A stretch of 64,000 nucleotides of DNA from assembly GCA_004519485.1 (NCBI GenBank), contig CP038131.1, positions 1,065,001-1,129,000 of the forward strand, in the 5' to 3' direction. Below the pieces are notes generated by a model that was not told the origin of the DNA, searched no databases, and was given only the letters and a program-made list of their open reading frames with translations. The position numbers and the translations under genes are program-made. This DNA is from Nannochloropsis oceanica. Its lineage: Eukaryota; Sar; Eustigmatophyceae; Eustigmatales; Monodopsidaceae. Shown here one piece after another: positions 33,208 through 44,272 of this stretch (positions are counted from its first letter, which is position 1; the number at the start of each line of letters is the position of its first letter).

Positions 33208-35499
33208 ATGACCACGCGGCCCACGGTCGTCGACGAGGCCGCTTCTCTGTCCCGCCCTTTGAGCTCCAGTGCTGCCCCAATTAAACACAGTCTAGAGTGG
33301 CATGTGAAGTCCTTTCGTGTGCGGCCAAGACGCACACGCAGAAGCAGCAGCAGCAGTGATAAGGCCACCGCTGCACCCACAACCAAGACTATCCTGCGAG
33401 ATGTGGCGGGGCGGACGGTCAGTGGGGAGCTTACCGCCATTCTCGGACCTAGTGGCGCGGGCAAGACGACGCTACTGGAGTGCATTTCGCTTCGCAACAG
33501 GAATTTTGATGGGTGCGTGCAGTATGACAGACAGGCACCGCAAGGACGATTCTTCACGCTCTCCGCCTTTGTCCATCAGGAGGAGATGTTGTACGGCTTT
33601 TTGACCCCCCGTGAACATCTAACTTTCCACGCCGTTGCCCGCATGAGCGGTGGCGGAGGTGGTTGGTGTATTGGTGGTGGGCCAAACCACGACGGCAAAG
33701 TCGACGGCAAAGTCGACGGCAACGGCAGCCATCTCCGCCAAACGTCGCGAAAAGTGATGGGCCAGCGGGTGGAACAGGTCATCAAGGAGGTCAAGCTTGA
33801 GAAATGTGCAGATACATTGATTGGTGGAAGTGACCCCGTCTTTGCTGCCAAGGGCATCTCTGGGGGGGAACGGAAGCGTCTGACCATTGCCACGGAGCTG
33901 CTACTCACCCCTGAGGCGATTTTTCTGGACGAACCAAATACTGGCCTTGACAGTGTGATGTCCGAATCGGTGAGTGTTTTAAAATGGAATGGGTGGGTGG
34001 GAAGGACAAAAAGGGAAGTGAAAATGAGTGCTTGTTGGAGAAGGTTTGGAGGGAAGGGGGGATAAGGAAAATGGAATGCTTTGCGGGCAAATCGATTCTT
34101 CAATTATTCACATCCCCGTATACTTTTGATCCTTCATGTCATTTCCATTAGATATTTCAAACGCTCAAGGACCTCACAAATGAAGCACGGATCGTTGTCG
34201 CGACAGTTCACTGCCCTTCCTCCAAGACGTTCCATCTCTTCAGCAACCTCATCCTCCTGACCTGCGATGGCCGCCTTGCCTACTCCGGCCCTGCCGCCGA
34301 AGCTCTCGCCTATTTCCAAGCCACGTTGGCCATGGAGTGCCGGCAACATTACAACCCGGCCGATTTCGTCCTCGAGCTCGTTTCCCCCGAGCCGGGTGTG
34401 CCACTGGAGGAGGAAATCCGTCGGATGGATGTCTTATCCCACGCTTACGCGCATTCCGGTATGCATGTCACCAATCCCTTGGCCCCCGACGATAAACACA
34501 AGTCCTTGCACGATGTTCGGGGGCAAGGGGCGAGTAATTGGACTTTGTTCAAGCTGAATGTGTGGAGGGGTATGTTGGAGTTCAAAAGAGATAGGGTCAC
34601 CCTCATCTTGTGGGCAGCGGTGAGCGTGTTGCTTGGCTCCCTGTTCGGTATCCTCTACTGGCAGCTTGCTGCGAGCAACTGGCGGAATCTGATGGGCTTG
34701 ATTTTCTCGGCAGTCGTCGGAAACGTGTTTACCGGGTGCTTGGGGGTGGTGATGCGTTTCCCTCTTGAGTGGACCCTGGTGTGCAGGGAGTACTACAGCG
34801 GAGCAAATGCCATGGGTCCCTACATCGTCGCGCGCTTTTTGACAACCTTGCCTTTGTCCTACGGGCCCTTTCTGATGGCATCGATCATTTACTGGGCTAC
34901 GGGCATGGACCCGGATGCTGGGAAATATGTGGTGTTTGTCTTGATTTTCGTGACGTACAATTGGACGTGTTTTTCCTTGGGGCAGTGGGTGAGCTCCTTC
35001 AGCGCGAACCCTTTGGTGGCGATGTCGATCATGCCGGCATTCACAACGTAAGTACATTGATTTGAGAGGGTGGGAAGGGGGGGCACTCGATGGGTAGGTC
35101 TGAGAGTGGCTTAGGTGGATGGGGTAAGCCGTGCATGCCGCTCCTAGCGCCCTTCTTCATACTCAAGTATACATATCTTCCTTCCCCTCCCTCGTTCCGT
35201 CCTTCCGCAGACCTATGATCATGTTCTCTGGCCTGCTTATTGAGCGCAGCAGCGTGCCGGTCTGGCTGGCGTGGATCGAAAAAATCTCCATTGTGAACTA
35301 CGCCTTTGACACCTTGATGAGCCAGCAGATGCACATTCTTCCCCCGGGCCAGCCGGAACAGGTCCAAGCATTTATTCAATTCGATCCGAACCGGATGGGG
35401 ATGAATGTCGTGTTGTTGTGGGTGTTGACGGTGGTATTTCAGATTTTCACCTATGCGAACTTGGTCGTGCGTTTGCGAGTGTCCCGGGCAGTGTCGTAA
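33208..35499 (+). CDS. ABCG-type half-transporter, 3 exons
   Basis: Exons 33208-33969, 34152-35047 and 35211-35499 join (phase 0, then AC/A) to 648 aa. The layout is nucleotide-binding domain first, membrane domain second, as in the ABCG/White family, so it would act as a dimer in a membrane. Walker A is GPSGAGKTTLLE, the Q-loop region is FVHQEEMLYGFLTPREHL, the signature is SGGERKRLTIATELLL and Walker B is AIFLDEPNTGLDSV. Membrane helices include VTLILWAAVSVLLGSLFGIL, NLMGLIFSAVVGNVFTGCLG, a YVVFVLIFVTYNWTCFSLGQ segment and the C-terminal VVLLWVLTVVFQIFTY. A Gly/Asp/Lys-rich insert (about residues 149-176) with three VDGK-type repeats lies in the ATPase domain. Substrate is unknown; ABCG half-transporters commonly export lipids or sterols. 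Confidence 0.94.
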
Positions 35500-36791
35500 A
35501 GGGGGGCAGGGGTGGTTGAAAGGGAGAAAGCGAGCAGGAGCAAGAAAAGAAAGGTGGCTTGAGGGAGACAGGAAGAAGCTGTACGAGTTTGAAAGTACGA
35601 CGGTAGATATGACCTCTCTAACGGTTGTGTGGCATGATGCAGAAGATATCCCAAATGCCTCACTCCCACAAAGTACTACTCAAAAAAGAGGAAATTGCAA
35701 ACATTCTCATGAAATGTTGTAGTCAAAGAAAAATAGAAGGGGGGAGGAGGCGGATTTACGGACATTACATGCACGCGTACAAGTGGCAGTGGAACGATTC
35801 AAAGGAGGGATTGGGGAAAATAAACACAAGTAGGGGGGAAAATTTTTGCAGGAAAAAATAAGATCCCAAAATTATATGATAGGACATCCTTCATTGCTGT
35901 GCTTGGGCCATGTGAGATGCCTGAAGTCTCTTTAGTTTTCTGCTTTTTTGTCTTTTCCAAAAAGTGCTGGGGGTGTCTTTTTGTCTCTCTCGTCGCCTGC
36001 CCCCCCCTCCCTCTTTCTCACCTCGTCGTCGATCAATCCCTCCCTTTCGTGGACGTGCCTACGTTTAAGTCTTGGGAGTCTTGTTCGAGTCCGCATGTGG
36101 GTGAGTCCCGAGGCCTCTCTTCTCGAGCAATATCCAGTTATCAAAAAACAGGCATTTCCTCCTCCAATTATTTCATTACTCAATCTTCGGCTTCCTCTGT
36201 CATCTCGCTTTTCAACCTCTTCTTCCCTTCGTACTGACGAGGATGACCTCGATGAGCCCTTTCCCTCATCCTTAATGACTTCACTAACCCTGCAGATATA
36301 CTGCATATATCTTAACATGCATATGAATATGAATTAATAAATGGTACGAGAGCTGCAACTGCCCCTAACCGCTCTGTATCTCTCTGCACTTCACGCAACT
36401 GGTCTTCCTCCGGCGCCCCCCTAGAACCAGCACACACACGCGCGCGCACACACACCATGCATGTATTGCAGAAATGTCATTCGCTTGCTTTCCCTCACTA
36501 CATTTTCGCTTTCCCTCACAACGTTTTCGCTTTCCCTTCTTTCACTCCATACAATGTGTGGGGGCGTCAAATCAGGAGCAGCTTCAGAGAAAGGAGACTA
36601 AAAGCAGGAGGAAAACGTCTAAGCCCGTGCGGCATGCAATTATACTCCTTCCTTCCCTCCTTCCCTTCTTCTCTCCCTTCCTCTCTCCCTTCACACTTAC
36701 AAAAAATCTAACGCCCCCACACAAACATATACAAATAGTCATCTTTCCTCCCTCGCCCTCCCTTCCTCCCTCCTTCTCCCCTTTCCTTCCC
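35500..36791. other. 1.3-kb convergent intergenic region
   Basis: This lies between the ABCG gene and the unknown membrane-protein gene. Contents are AT-rich segments (35830-35890, 36295-36345), a short CA/CG alternating run (36431-36453) and pyrimidine-rich sequence near the right end. No coding frame is supported. Confidence 0.5.
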
Positions 36792-38444
36792 CTAGAAAAA
36801 GCCAAACACAGACTGTACCGCACACACACCCTCCGCCTCCACCAACTCCCTCCCTCTCCCTCGCTTCTTCGTGGTTGCTTGAAACCTATCAGGGACCCCA
36901 CACGCAGCAAGGCAAATCTTTTCCTCTACATCCTTTATTCCCTCCTTTTTCAACACGGCGTCGCTCCACCAAAATCCGCCCTCCTCCTCCACTTCCTCCT
37001 CCACTTCCTCCTCCTCCTCCTCCACCTCCTCCTCCCAATAACCATCGTCTTCTTCCTCTGACCACCAATCACCGCCGCTTTCCCAATCATTCCACCACTC
37101 CTCATCCTCCTTCTCCTTCTTCTCCCTCCTTGTCGAGAAAACTCCCGGAGAAATCGTGACTGTAGGACGAGCGAACCCTTCCTCCCTCCCTCCCTCCTTC
37201 GAGCTCGCCATTGCTTCCCGCGCCCGGGTCTTGTGCTCATTCCGATCGGAGCCCCACCACCACATCCATTCCCCCTCTTCCGCACTTCCTTCGACCTTTA
37301 CCGTGCGCGCCTCCGGTACCACATTCAAAGTCATCGGTTCCTCCTTCTCCTCCTTTCCCTCAATCCCTTCCTCCTTGCCCCCCCGTCGAGCCAAGCACAA
37401 CTCCTTTTCCTCCAACGCTCGGGACAACGCCTCCACCTTCTCCTCCAACTGCTGCTGTTGCATACGCGACCGTGCCAGTTCCTTCGCCTTTCCCTCCAGC
37501 TGCTGCTGCTGCACTCGCATCCACTTCAGCTCCTCCTCCCTATCCCGGGTCAGAGACGCCTGCGCCCGGAGCTGGCCCTTCAGCAAGACAATTTCTGTGT
37601 ACGGAGAAAGGCTACTGTGCGCCTGGCGACCACCCTCATACGTAGGAAGGAAAGACGGATAATGTTGCTGAAATGATGCCGCAGCAGCAACGGCTGTGGC
37701 CACATTGTCAAAGACGAAGAGCGGGGTCGCGCCCTGTCCTCCCTCCCCTCCCAACGCATCAGTCCCTCGCCCTCCTACCCCTCGAGCTCCTCGAGTCACC
37801 GTGGTATTTACCGCCCGCGTGTGCTGTCCCTCGCTCAATGTAATCAGCGTTGTCATGAACACCACCAGCAACGCCCAAAATAGCAGCTCACGCGTCCCTA
37901 TCGGCCAGGCGAACAGCAAAAATCCGTGAATTCCCCGTCCCTCCTCCTCCGCATGCTTCAGCAAACGACGACGCTCCTGTCGGCGCCGCTCACGCCGACG
38001 ACGACGGCGTTCATCCTGCTCTTTGTTTGTGGTGGTGGAATTTCCATCCCCTTTCACCTCTCCTTTCCCATCGGTGGCTTGCTTGCTCTCCTCGGCGGCC
38101 AACGCAAGGCTCTCAGCCCGCAGGTGACGACACAATACCTGCAGATCCGTGGGCATGTCCTCCAACGACAGGTCGTCTAGACCCACATCGTCCTCATCGC
38201 TGTAGACAGTATCGTCCTCACCGGCCGAGGAAATCGTGCGGCGGAAAGACGCTAGCTCATACTCCACCACGGGTGCTTCGCCTTCGACGCGACCTTGCTG
38301 CTGCTGCTGCTGCCGAATTTTTGCCTCGATAGCCTCCGTCTCTTCCAGCAGGACAAATCCTTCATTACTCTTCTTTTCGCCCCCAGCAGGTGCCATGGTA
38401 GAGAGAGTGGTCCTGATTGTGGCGGTGTTGAGGCAGGCAAGCAA
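36792..38444 (-). CDS. Unknown single-pass membrane protein with coiled coil and Trp/Glu-rich tail
   Basis: Single exon, 550 aa. The ATG at 38396 (residue 17, MAPAGGEKKSNEGFV) is in good context and may be the true start. I do not recognise a family. The visible parts are an acidic N-terminal region with DDVGLDDLSLEDMPTDLQVL, an Arg-rich cluster (DERRRRRRERRRQERRRLLK), one predicted transmembrane segment (ELLFWALLVVFMTTLITL, about residues 188-205), and a coiled-coil with Gln runs (about residues 285-345). The C-terminal half is acidic with unusual Trp-rich blocks such as EDEEWWNDWESGGDWWSEEE. The basic cluster just before the membrane segment suggests the N-terminus faces the cytosol (inference). 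Confidence 0.65.
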   Translation of the reverse strand: MLACLNTATIRTTLSTMAPAGGEKKSNEGFVLLEETEAIEAKIRQQQQQQGRVEGEAPVVEYELASFRRTISSAGEDDTVYSDEDDVGLDDLSLEDMPTDLQVLCRHLRAESLALAAEESKQATDGKGEVKGDGNSTTTNKEQDERRRRRRERRRQERRRLLKHAEEEGRGIHGFLLFAWPIGTRELLFWALLVVFMTTLITLSEGQHTRAVNTTVTRGARGVGGRGTDALGGEGGQGATPLFVFDNVATAVAAAASFQQHYPSFLPTYEGGRQAHSSLSPYTEIVLLKGQLRAQASLTRDREEELKWMRVQQQQLEGKAKELARSRMQQQQLEEKVEALSRALEEKELCLARRGGKEEGIEGKEEKEEPMTLNVVPEARTVKVEGSAEEGEWMWWWGSDRNEHKTRAREAMASSKEGGREEGFARPTVTISPGVFSTRREKKEKEDEEWWNDWESGGDWWSEEEDDGYWEEEVEEEEEEVEEEVEEEGGFWWSDAVLKKEGIKDVEEKICLAACGVPDRFQATTKKRGRGRELVEAEGVCAVQSVFGFF

Positions 38445-39073
38445 TAGCTAGCAAGATAGTGCTTGGGGGAGGTGCCTTCGATTGTCTCCAAGCTTTTCTT
38501 ATGCAGTTCTTTTCCCTCGTCCTCCTGGAACGCTGCCTGTGAAAAGTGAATACTTTTTGGATTTATATAGAGAGTGGAGGTCTGAGTGCATGCTTTGGAT
38601 AGGTTCACGCTTTTTGTCGCACGGGAAAGCGCATGTCACGAATCAAGATTTTCCAGCACAGGCGATCGAGGGTGCGTACTTCTGTTAATATCAGCGTCTT
38701 GGCTGTCCGCGGAGCCTCAAGATCGTCAAGACAAGAACAAAAGAGATGGCACGCTGTCCAGAAAGGATGCATGAACCGTGGGTGCTTCGTCGGACCGCCA
38801 TGCACAAAAGACGCAAGGAGGCAATTTCCACTTGCACTTGAAGCAAGCCGCATGTGACATGGCCCAACGAGCGAGGAACATCTCACTACATAAAAGCCAT
38901 GGGCCATGGCATATCCAAGGCAAGCTTGGAGCTTTTCCGGTCCTTATTTAATGGTTCTTGCTTGATTTAATTCTTATTTGAATTGATTCTATTCTATTCA
39001 ATTTTTCTATGTACAATTTTTGTGTCAAAGGTCATGCATTGCCAAACCTCCCCACGCCCACCCTCCTTTCCCC
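38445..39073. other. Intergenic region between two minus-strand genes
   Basis: About 630 bp hold the promoter of the membrane-protein gene and the 3' end of the PPR gene. 38940-39020 is AT-rich with repeated ATT/TTC words. No gene is supported. Confidence 0.5.
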
Positions 39074-42000
39074 TCATTCCCCTCCACACACCCGCTCCCG
39101 CTTTCTGGCATTGTAAGGATTGAGCGCCAAGAGCCCATGAATGCGGGCTTCCGCCGCCTCATATCCCTCCACCTCCTCCTCCTCCACAAATAATCCGGAG
39201 ACGTCACACCCCGCCCGAGCCAGCAAGGCCTTCGTCGTGCTCGTAGGGCATAGTCCATGAGTCTCCATCATTTCATCTACCAACTCTTGGCAGGCTCCCT
39301 TCACATTCACTCCCGACGGTGCACCATGCTTGAGCACGGCAAGCATCAGCACATGAAAGGCCAACAACGAGGCAGTAGAGCTGTTGCTCTCTACCTCATT
39401 TCCCCTGCCAACCAACCCCTTCCTTCCTCCTCCTCCTCCTTCTTCCACCTTTGACAAAGGAATCAACATCGCCTTTGCCGCCTCAATCTGTCCACAGCCC
39501 CATGCCAACGCCGCGACAGCCTGTGCGACATTCAATCGATCGGGAATGAAGTCCCGGCTCCTGCACATATCCCCCCACAGAGTCTGCACCCTGTCAACCT
39601 CCCCCACCTTCCCAAACACCAAAAGCAAGCTCCCGTACACCACATGATCCAATGCCGTACGACCGCTCGTCTCCGCTCCCTGTCGTAACACCAATTCTTG
39701 ATAGAGCTTCCATGCCTCCTCCTCCCTCCCTGCCTCCCCACATGCCTGCATCGCCCAGGCATAATTACCAGGACCCGGCTCTTGCCCCAATCCCTCCATC
39801 GTCTTCAACAGCTCCAAGCACCCTAACCATCTCCCCGCCCTCTGGCACGCAAGCATGGTTGCATTCCAACACAGAATATGCGGGAGGCCGCTTCCTCCCC
39901 TTCGCCTTCCCTCCAGTTCCTTCACCTCTTTCAGGAGAGCTAGGACCGCGTCAGGCTGTCGGGCAAATGCACAGGCACGCATAGCCTCATAATAGTGAGA
40001 GGAAGACGGCTCGACAAATCCATCCCTCCGCATGTTTTTCAAAAGTGTAATGGCTCTCACCCACTGTCCGGCCTTGCCGTAGACCTTGAGGAGCTGGGTG
40101 TAGCAGTTGCTCAGGCCTCCGTCTTGGACCCTGCTGCCGCTGGTGGAAGGGGAGGAGGAGGAGGAGGAGGAGGAGGAGGAGGAGGAGGAGGAGGAGGAGG
40201 AGGAGGACGACGACGACGGGGGGAGGAAGACATTGCTCGTAGTAGAAGAGGAGGGGGAGAAGGAGGAAACAGTAGAAGAAGTAGTAGCAGATGCAGCAGC
40301 AGCAGCAGCGGTGACTGACATGCCCTGCTCCAAAATTTCCTCCAACAACTCCTCGGCCTGCGCCACTAATCTGTCAACCTCCCCCTCCCTCCCTTCCTCC
40401 CTCCTCACCGCCTTCCCACACGCACTGATCAGCGTCCCGTAATCGTAGGGCGTACCTTTAATCCCCAATTCCTCCTTCATCTCTCGAAACAGCCCCAAGG
40501 CGTCCTCCACCCTCCCTTCTTTCCCCAACATACTGAACAACACATTGTACGTCGGTCGCGTCGGCCGGACCTTCTGGGCCTTCATGATCCTCCAAAACTC
40601 AAACGCCGACTCCACCCTCCCCCCCTCCTTTAAAGCCTTCAATAATGTCGTGTACACCTGGGCGTCGGCCGCCACGCCTCTCTCGTGCATCTCGTAAAAC
40701 AAGGACAGGGCCCCCTCCCACAGCTTATCTTTCCCCAAGGCTGCTATGGCCGTTTTGTAGAGCTGGCGCATGGCGGCGGGAGAGGGAGGGGTCGGCAGGG
40801 TGTTGGATTCGTTGAGTAGTTGCAGAGCTCCTTGCCAGTTGCCTTTGCGACCGAGCGCGTCCATTACCATAGATAGGGAGAGGGCGTCGGGCATGGGGAG
40901 AGGGAGGGAGGACGAGGAGGACAGGGGTGCCTTTGCTTGCTTAACCATGGATACGACGAGCGCTTGGGCTTCATCAAGTTGTCCTACTTTGAGCAAGGCG
41001 TATAGGAGCATGTTCACATGAGCGGTGGTCACGACCGCTGGCCGACGACGTGTCACTTTAGTATTTCCCCCTCCCCGCCCTGCTGCTGCTGGTGCTGGTG
41101 CTGGTCCTGCTGCTGTTGGTGCTGGTGCTGGTGCTGGTGCTGCTGCTGCTTTTTCTTCAGGCACCGTCTTTTCCACACACGCGCCTTCCATTCGCCTTAA
41201 AATTTCTGTCATGCTTCGCAACGTCATCATCGTCTTCCAATCCTTGAGTGCATAAGCTGACAACCCCACCGGCACCACCCTCCTGACCTCCCCCCTCTCC
41301 TCCTCCTCCTCTTCCCTCCCCTCTTTCCAAACCTGCCCCGCATTCAGCAACACCGGCCCTGACACCTCTCCCTTGCCTGCCAGAAAGGCAGATAATCTCT
41401 GAACAGATCCCCATTTTTGAGCCTTCCACGAGACCACCATCGCCGCTGCCACCACCTCCACGTCCACAGGTACTCCTGGCAGTCGCTTGTCCTTCACCAT
41501 GTCTTCCGCAAACCGCCAATGGTGCTTGTATCGATCACGTTCGCTCAACAAGCGGAGGACAGCCAAGAAAGCACCGCGGGAAACAATTGGGAGTGGTGGT
41601 AGCGATGGTGAGGAGGAGGGGATGGAGGAGGACGATGTCACGGGTACGTTGCAGGAAGCTTGCCCCCCTCCTCCTCCTCCTCCTTCTCCTCCTCCTGCTG
41701 TTTCCTGTCGTGCGGCAGCATCAAAATATGCCTCCTGGACTTGCTGTACCACCATCATAGCCATGCGATGTTTCTCTGCGCGGCAGCACGCCAAGAGCAA
41801 TGCGTCCGCGTCATGCAAAAGTGTCATGACACCTTCGGGTCGTTTGCTTAGCTCCTGGTACGTCGTGAAAGCCACTTTGCCCAACCCTTGCAGTTTCAAT
41901 GCCTGATGAATCACACGAAGAGCATCCTCAGGCTCGAGTGAGCTCCCGTAATGTCCTAGCGTCAAGAGGGCCTGTCGATGGGCTATGCTTCCCTTGCTCT

Positions 42001-42334
42001 TGCCGGGCCCGCCCTCGCCCCGGAGGGTCGCCAAAGCCTCTGCCACTACATTGGCCTTCCATGCGTCCGCTGCCTCCTTTTCTTGTGCCAGCTCGTGCAT
42101 TAAGAGCCGCTGATGCAGCCCCTCTACATTGGCGTCGGGTACGGGTGGCGGTGTGCGCGGTGGGGGCATGGTGTGGGAGGGGATGTTGGCCAAGCCGCGG
42201 AGGATGGTGATGGATGCTGATGGGAGAGGAGCTTGGGAACGATGTGCGGCTGCTGTGGAGGAGAAGGGCAAGGGTCGTCGTCGGCTGCTCCGCCGTACCA
42301 GGGTCGCGGCCAGCAACATGCTTTGGCTGTGCAT
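39074..42334 (-). CDS. Large organelle-type pentatricopeptide-repeat (PPR) protein
   Basis: Single exon, 1086 aa. The N-terminus (MHSQSMLLAATLVRRSSRRR, then Ser/Pro-rich) looks like a mitochondrial or plastid presequence. PPR units recur through the protein. The clearest are VNMLLYALLKVGQLDEAQAL, DALSLSMVMDALGRKGNWQG, VYTTLLKALKEGGRVESAFE, YNVLFSMLGKEGRVEDALGL and YDYGTLISACGKA. More degenerate copies follow the poly-Ser run, such as NYAWAMQACGEAGREEEAWK. PPR proteins bind organelle RNA and direct its cleavage, stabilisation, splicing or translation. No C-terminal DYW or SMR nuclease domain is visible. Low-complexity inserts include an Ala/Pro stretch (about residues 400-430) and about 20 serines near residues 709-728. 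It lies head-to-head with the methyltransferase gene, 360 bp away. Confidence 0.9.
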   Translation of the reverse strand: MHSQSMLLAATLVRRSSRRRPLPFSSTAAAHRSQAPLPSASITILRGLANIPSHTMPPPRTPPPVPDANVEGLHQRLLMHELAQEKEAADAWKANVVAEALATLRGEGGPGKSKGSIAHRQALLTLGHYGSSLEPEDALRVIHQALKLQGLGKVAFTTYQELSKRPEGVMTLLHDADALLLACCRAEKHRMAMMVVQQVQEAYFDAAARQETAGGGEGGGGGGGQASCNVPVTSSSSIPSSSPSLPPLPIVSRGAFLAVLRLLSERDRYKHHWRFAEDMVKDKRLPGVPVDVEVVAAAMVVSWKAQKWGSVQRLSAFLAGKGEVSGPVLLNAGQVWKEGREEEEEERGEVRRVVPVGLSAYALKDWKTMMTLRSMTEILRRMEGACVEKTVPEEKAAAAPAPAPAPTAAGPAPAPAAAGRGGGNTKVTRRRPAVVTTAHVNMLLYALLKVGQLDEAQALVVSMVKQAKAPLSSSSSLPLPMPDALSLSMVMDALGRKGNWQGALQLLNESNTLPTPPSPAAMRQLYKTAIAALGKDKLWEGALSLFYEMHERGVAADAQVYTTLLKALKEGGRVESAFEFWRIMKAQKVRPTRPTYNVLFSMLGKEGRVEDALGLFREMKEELGIKGTPYDYGTLISACGKAVRREEGREGEVDRLVAQAEELLEEILEQGMSVTAAAAAASATTSSTVSSFSPSSSTTSNVFLPPSSSSSSSSSSSSSSSSSSSSSSPSTSGSRVQDGGLSNCYTQLLKVYGKAGQWVRAITLLKNMRRDGFVEPSSSHYYEAMRACAFARQPDAVLALLKEVKELEGRRRGGSGLPHILCWNATMLACQRAGRWLGCLELLKTMEGLGQEPGPGNYAWAMQACGEAGREEEAWKLYQELVLRQGAETSGRTALDHVVYGSLLLVFGKVGEVDRVQTLWGDMCRSRDFIPDRLNVAQAVAALAWGCGQIEAAKAMLIPLSKVEEGGGGGRKGLVGRGNEVESNSSTASLLAFHVLMLAVLKHGAPSGVNVKGACQELVDEMMETHGLCPTSTTKALLARAGCDVSGLFVEEEEVEGYEAAEARIHGLLALNPYNARKRERVCGGE
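40150..40207. repeat. GGA trinucleotide tract encoding poly-Ser in the PPR gene
   Basis: About 57 bp of near-perfect GAG repeat on the plus strand, read on the minus strand as serine codons between two PPR blocks. Confidence 0.92.
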
Positions 42335-42694
42335 GAGTGTATCGGGTGCAGACCGGTCATGAGAAGTTCGTATGAATGGACGGGTTTTAAGGGGAGAGCG
42401 TGTATCAACCTCCCCAACACGGCGAGCGTGCTTGCTGACTCAAGCGCGCCGTCTTTCTTGCCACTCTTGGAGATGTCCCAGAGACACCATGTTCATGTCT
42501 TTAAAGCAGCCAGGGCAGCTTAATTTTGTGCCAAGCATCTTCCAGGGTTTCAGAAATAATAATGGCAGTCCGCGCTACATACGGCGTCATTTCATTCATC
42601 CAACGATAGTGCCCACATGCACCGTCCTTTCTCTTTAGAAGTCCCTCTCATGACATTGTGTAAATAATCAACATAAATACGAAAAAACAGTCAT
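42335..42694. promoter_or_regulatory. Divergent promoter region (PPR / methyltransferase)
   Basis: A 360-bp gap between opposite start codons serves as a compact bidirectional promoter. No element is recognised beyond AT-rich sequence around 42655-42690. Confidence 0.5.
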
Positions 42695-44035
42695 ATGCGT
42701 GCCTTGCAACACTTTACCCGGACGGCGTCGTGCCTCTGCGTCATTCCCGCCTCTGCTTTTGTCAGCGGCTTCGTCCGACCTCCCCCTCGCAACAGCTGCA
42801 GCATGGCCTCCTCTGCCTCCGCCACGCGCCGTGGCCTCACCACCATGAATATCAAGCCCGCTGACGTCTTAAAAGACCCCAAGTGGCCCGAGGAGGCCTT
42901 CTTCCGCGCGACTGATTTCCAACGGCAAGACGAGTCGACCGACACTTCGTTTTACAGCAGTCCCCGCTTTGTCACGCACATCGATGACCCGGCAATCAAA
43001 GCTCTGACCGGTAATGATTTGGCTTGGGCAGGTCCTTTGCTTTTTCCTTGTGATACCTCTTCTACCTGTTGTACGCTTCATTCTGTGATTGTCGTGTTGA
43101 TCGCCGGGTAGATGGGTTTCGGACTTTGGGCTCGTCATCCCTTCCTCCATCCATCTCTCATGCCCGTCTGTCGCCCCTCCTTGCCTCTTCTCTAGATTAC
43201 TACGCGGTTGCCTTCCCTCCCAATGCTGAAGTTCTCGACATCTGTTCGTCGTGGATCTCGCATTACCCAGAGGGAGCCAAGCGAAAGCGGACAGTTGGCA
43301 TGGGAATGAATGAGGCTGAGCTTGCCAAAAATAAGCAGCTGGATGAGTACGTCGTCAAGGTATGGCCTCGGATAGGATCGTTTCCTTCATTCCTTCATGC
43401 GAGCCCCCGTATTGATAAATTGGCGATTGACTTTGCTTCCTTCCCCTGCCTCTCTCCCTCCCTCCCTCCCTCTACCCCAGGACCTGAACGTGGACCCCAC
43501 CCTTCCCTTTTGCGACGAGAGCTTCGACGTAGTGACCTGTGTAGTTAGTGTGGATTACCTTATTAAACCTCTGGAAGTCTTCGCGGAGATCTCGCGTGTG
43601 CTGAAACCAGGAGGATTATGCATCATGAGCATGAGCAATAGATGTTTCCCGACCAAGGCGATCTCTATCTGGTTGGAGACTGGGGATGCGGGTCATGTTT
43701 TCATCGTGTGAGTAGGGGAAGGAGGGCAGGGGGGATGGAGAGTTGAGAAGGGGAGGGGAGGGACAGGAGTTCATACCTTCTTTAATAGCCGAGGACCCAC
43801 AATTATGTATCAGTTACCTAACGGCCGCTGCTCGTCCATTCGAAATTTGAAGACGTCACACCTCACAACCGTTCCTTCCTTCCCTATCCCTCACCCCAAA
43901 AGCGGCGCGTACTTCCATTATGGCAGTAAGGATTTCGAGGCCCCTAAATGTGTTGATATAAGCCCTAATCCCGGGCGGAGCGATCCCATGTTTATTGTTC
44001 AGGCGGCCAAGAAGATGGAGAAGGCGGCTGCATAA
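42695..44035 (+). CDS. Organelle-targeted SAM-dependent methyltransferase (type 11), 4 exons
   Basis: Exons 42695-43010, 43196-43359, 43481-43707 and 43903-44035 join to 279 aa. The N-terminus is a presequence (MRALQHFTRTASCLCVIPAS then AFVSGFVRPPP). The methyltransferase fold starts EVLDICSSWISHYP (motif I variant) and continues with GMGMNEAELAKNKQLDEYVV, LPFCDESFDVVTCVVSVDYL (motif for the adenosyl pocket) and EISRVLKPGGLCIMSMSNRC. Exon 4 completes FIV-GAYFHYGSKDFEAPKCVD, matching related plant and algal proteins. Every join restores expected family sequence. Substrate is unknown. A possible polyadenylation hexamer AATAAA lies at about 44154. Confidence 0.9.
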
Positions 44036-44186
44036 TGGAAGGAGGGATAGAAGGATGGAGGGGAGGGTGAGGAAAATAAGGCAAGAAAAACAAAGAAAAG
44101 GACGAAGTTAAGAAGTGTAATGTCTTGCTATAGACTCATTCCTTTCTTTTTTGAATAAATGAAGATTCCTCTGTCTCCTTTTACTT

Positions 44187-44227
44187 CTCCTCCTCCTCCT
44201 CCTCCTCCTCCTCCTCCTCCTCCTCCT
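44187..44227. repeat. (CTC)n tract in a convergent 3' region
   Basis: About 40 bp of CTC repeat lie just outside the RRP8 stop codon. A longer CTC tract lies inside the RRP8 coding region, so similar repeats sit on both sides of the stop. Confidence 0.9.
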
Positions 44228-44272
44228 ATTCCTCCTTCTCCTCCCGGCGCCCTCCTCATGCTTTTTTTGTTC

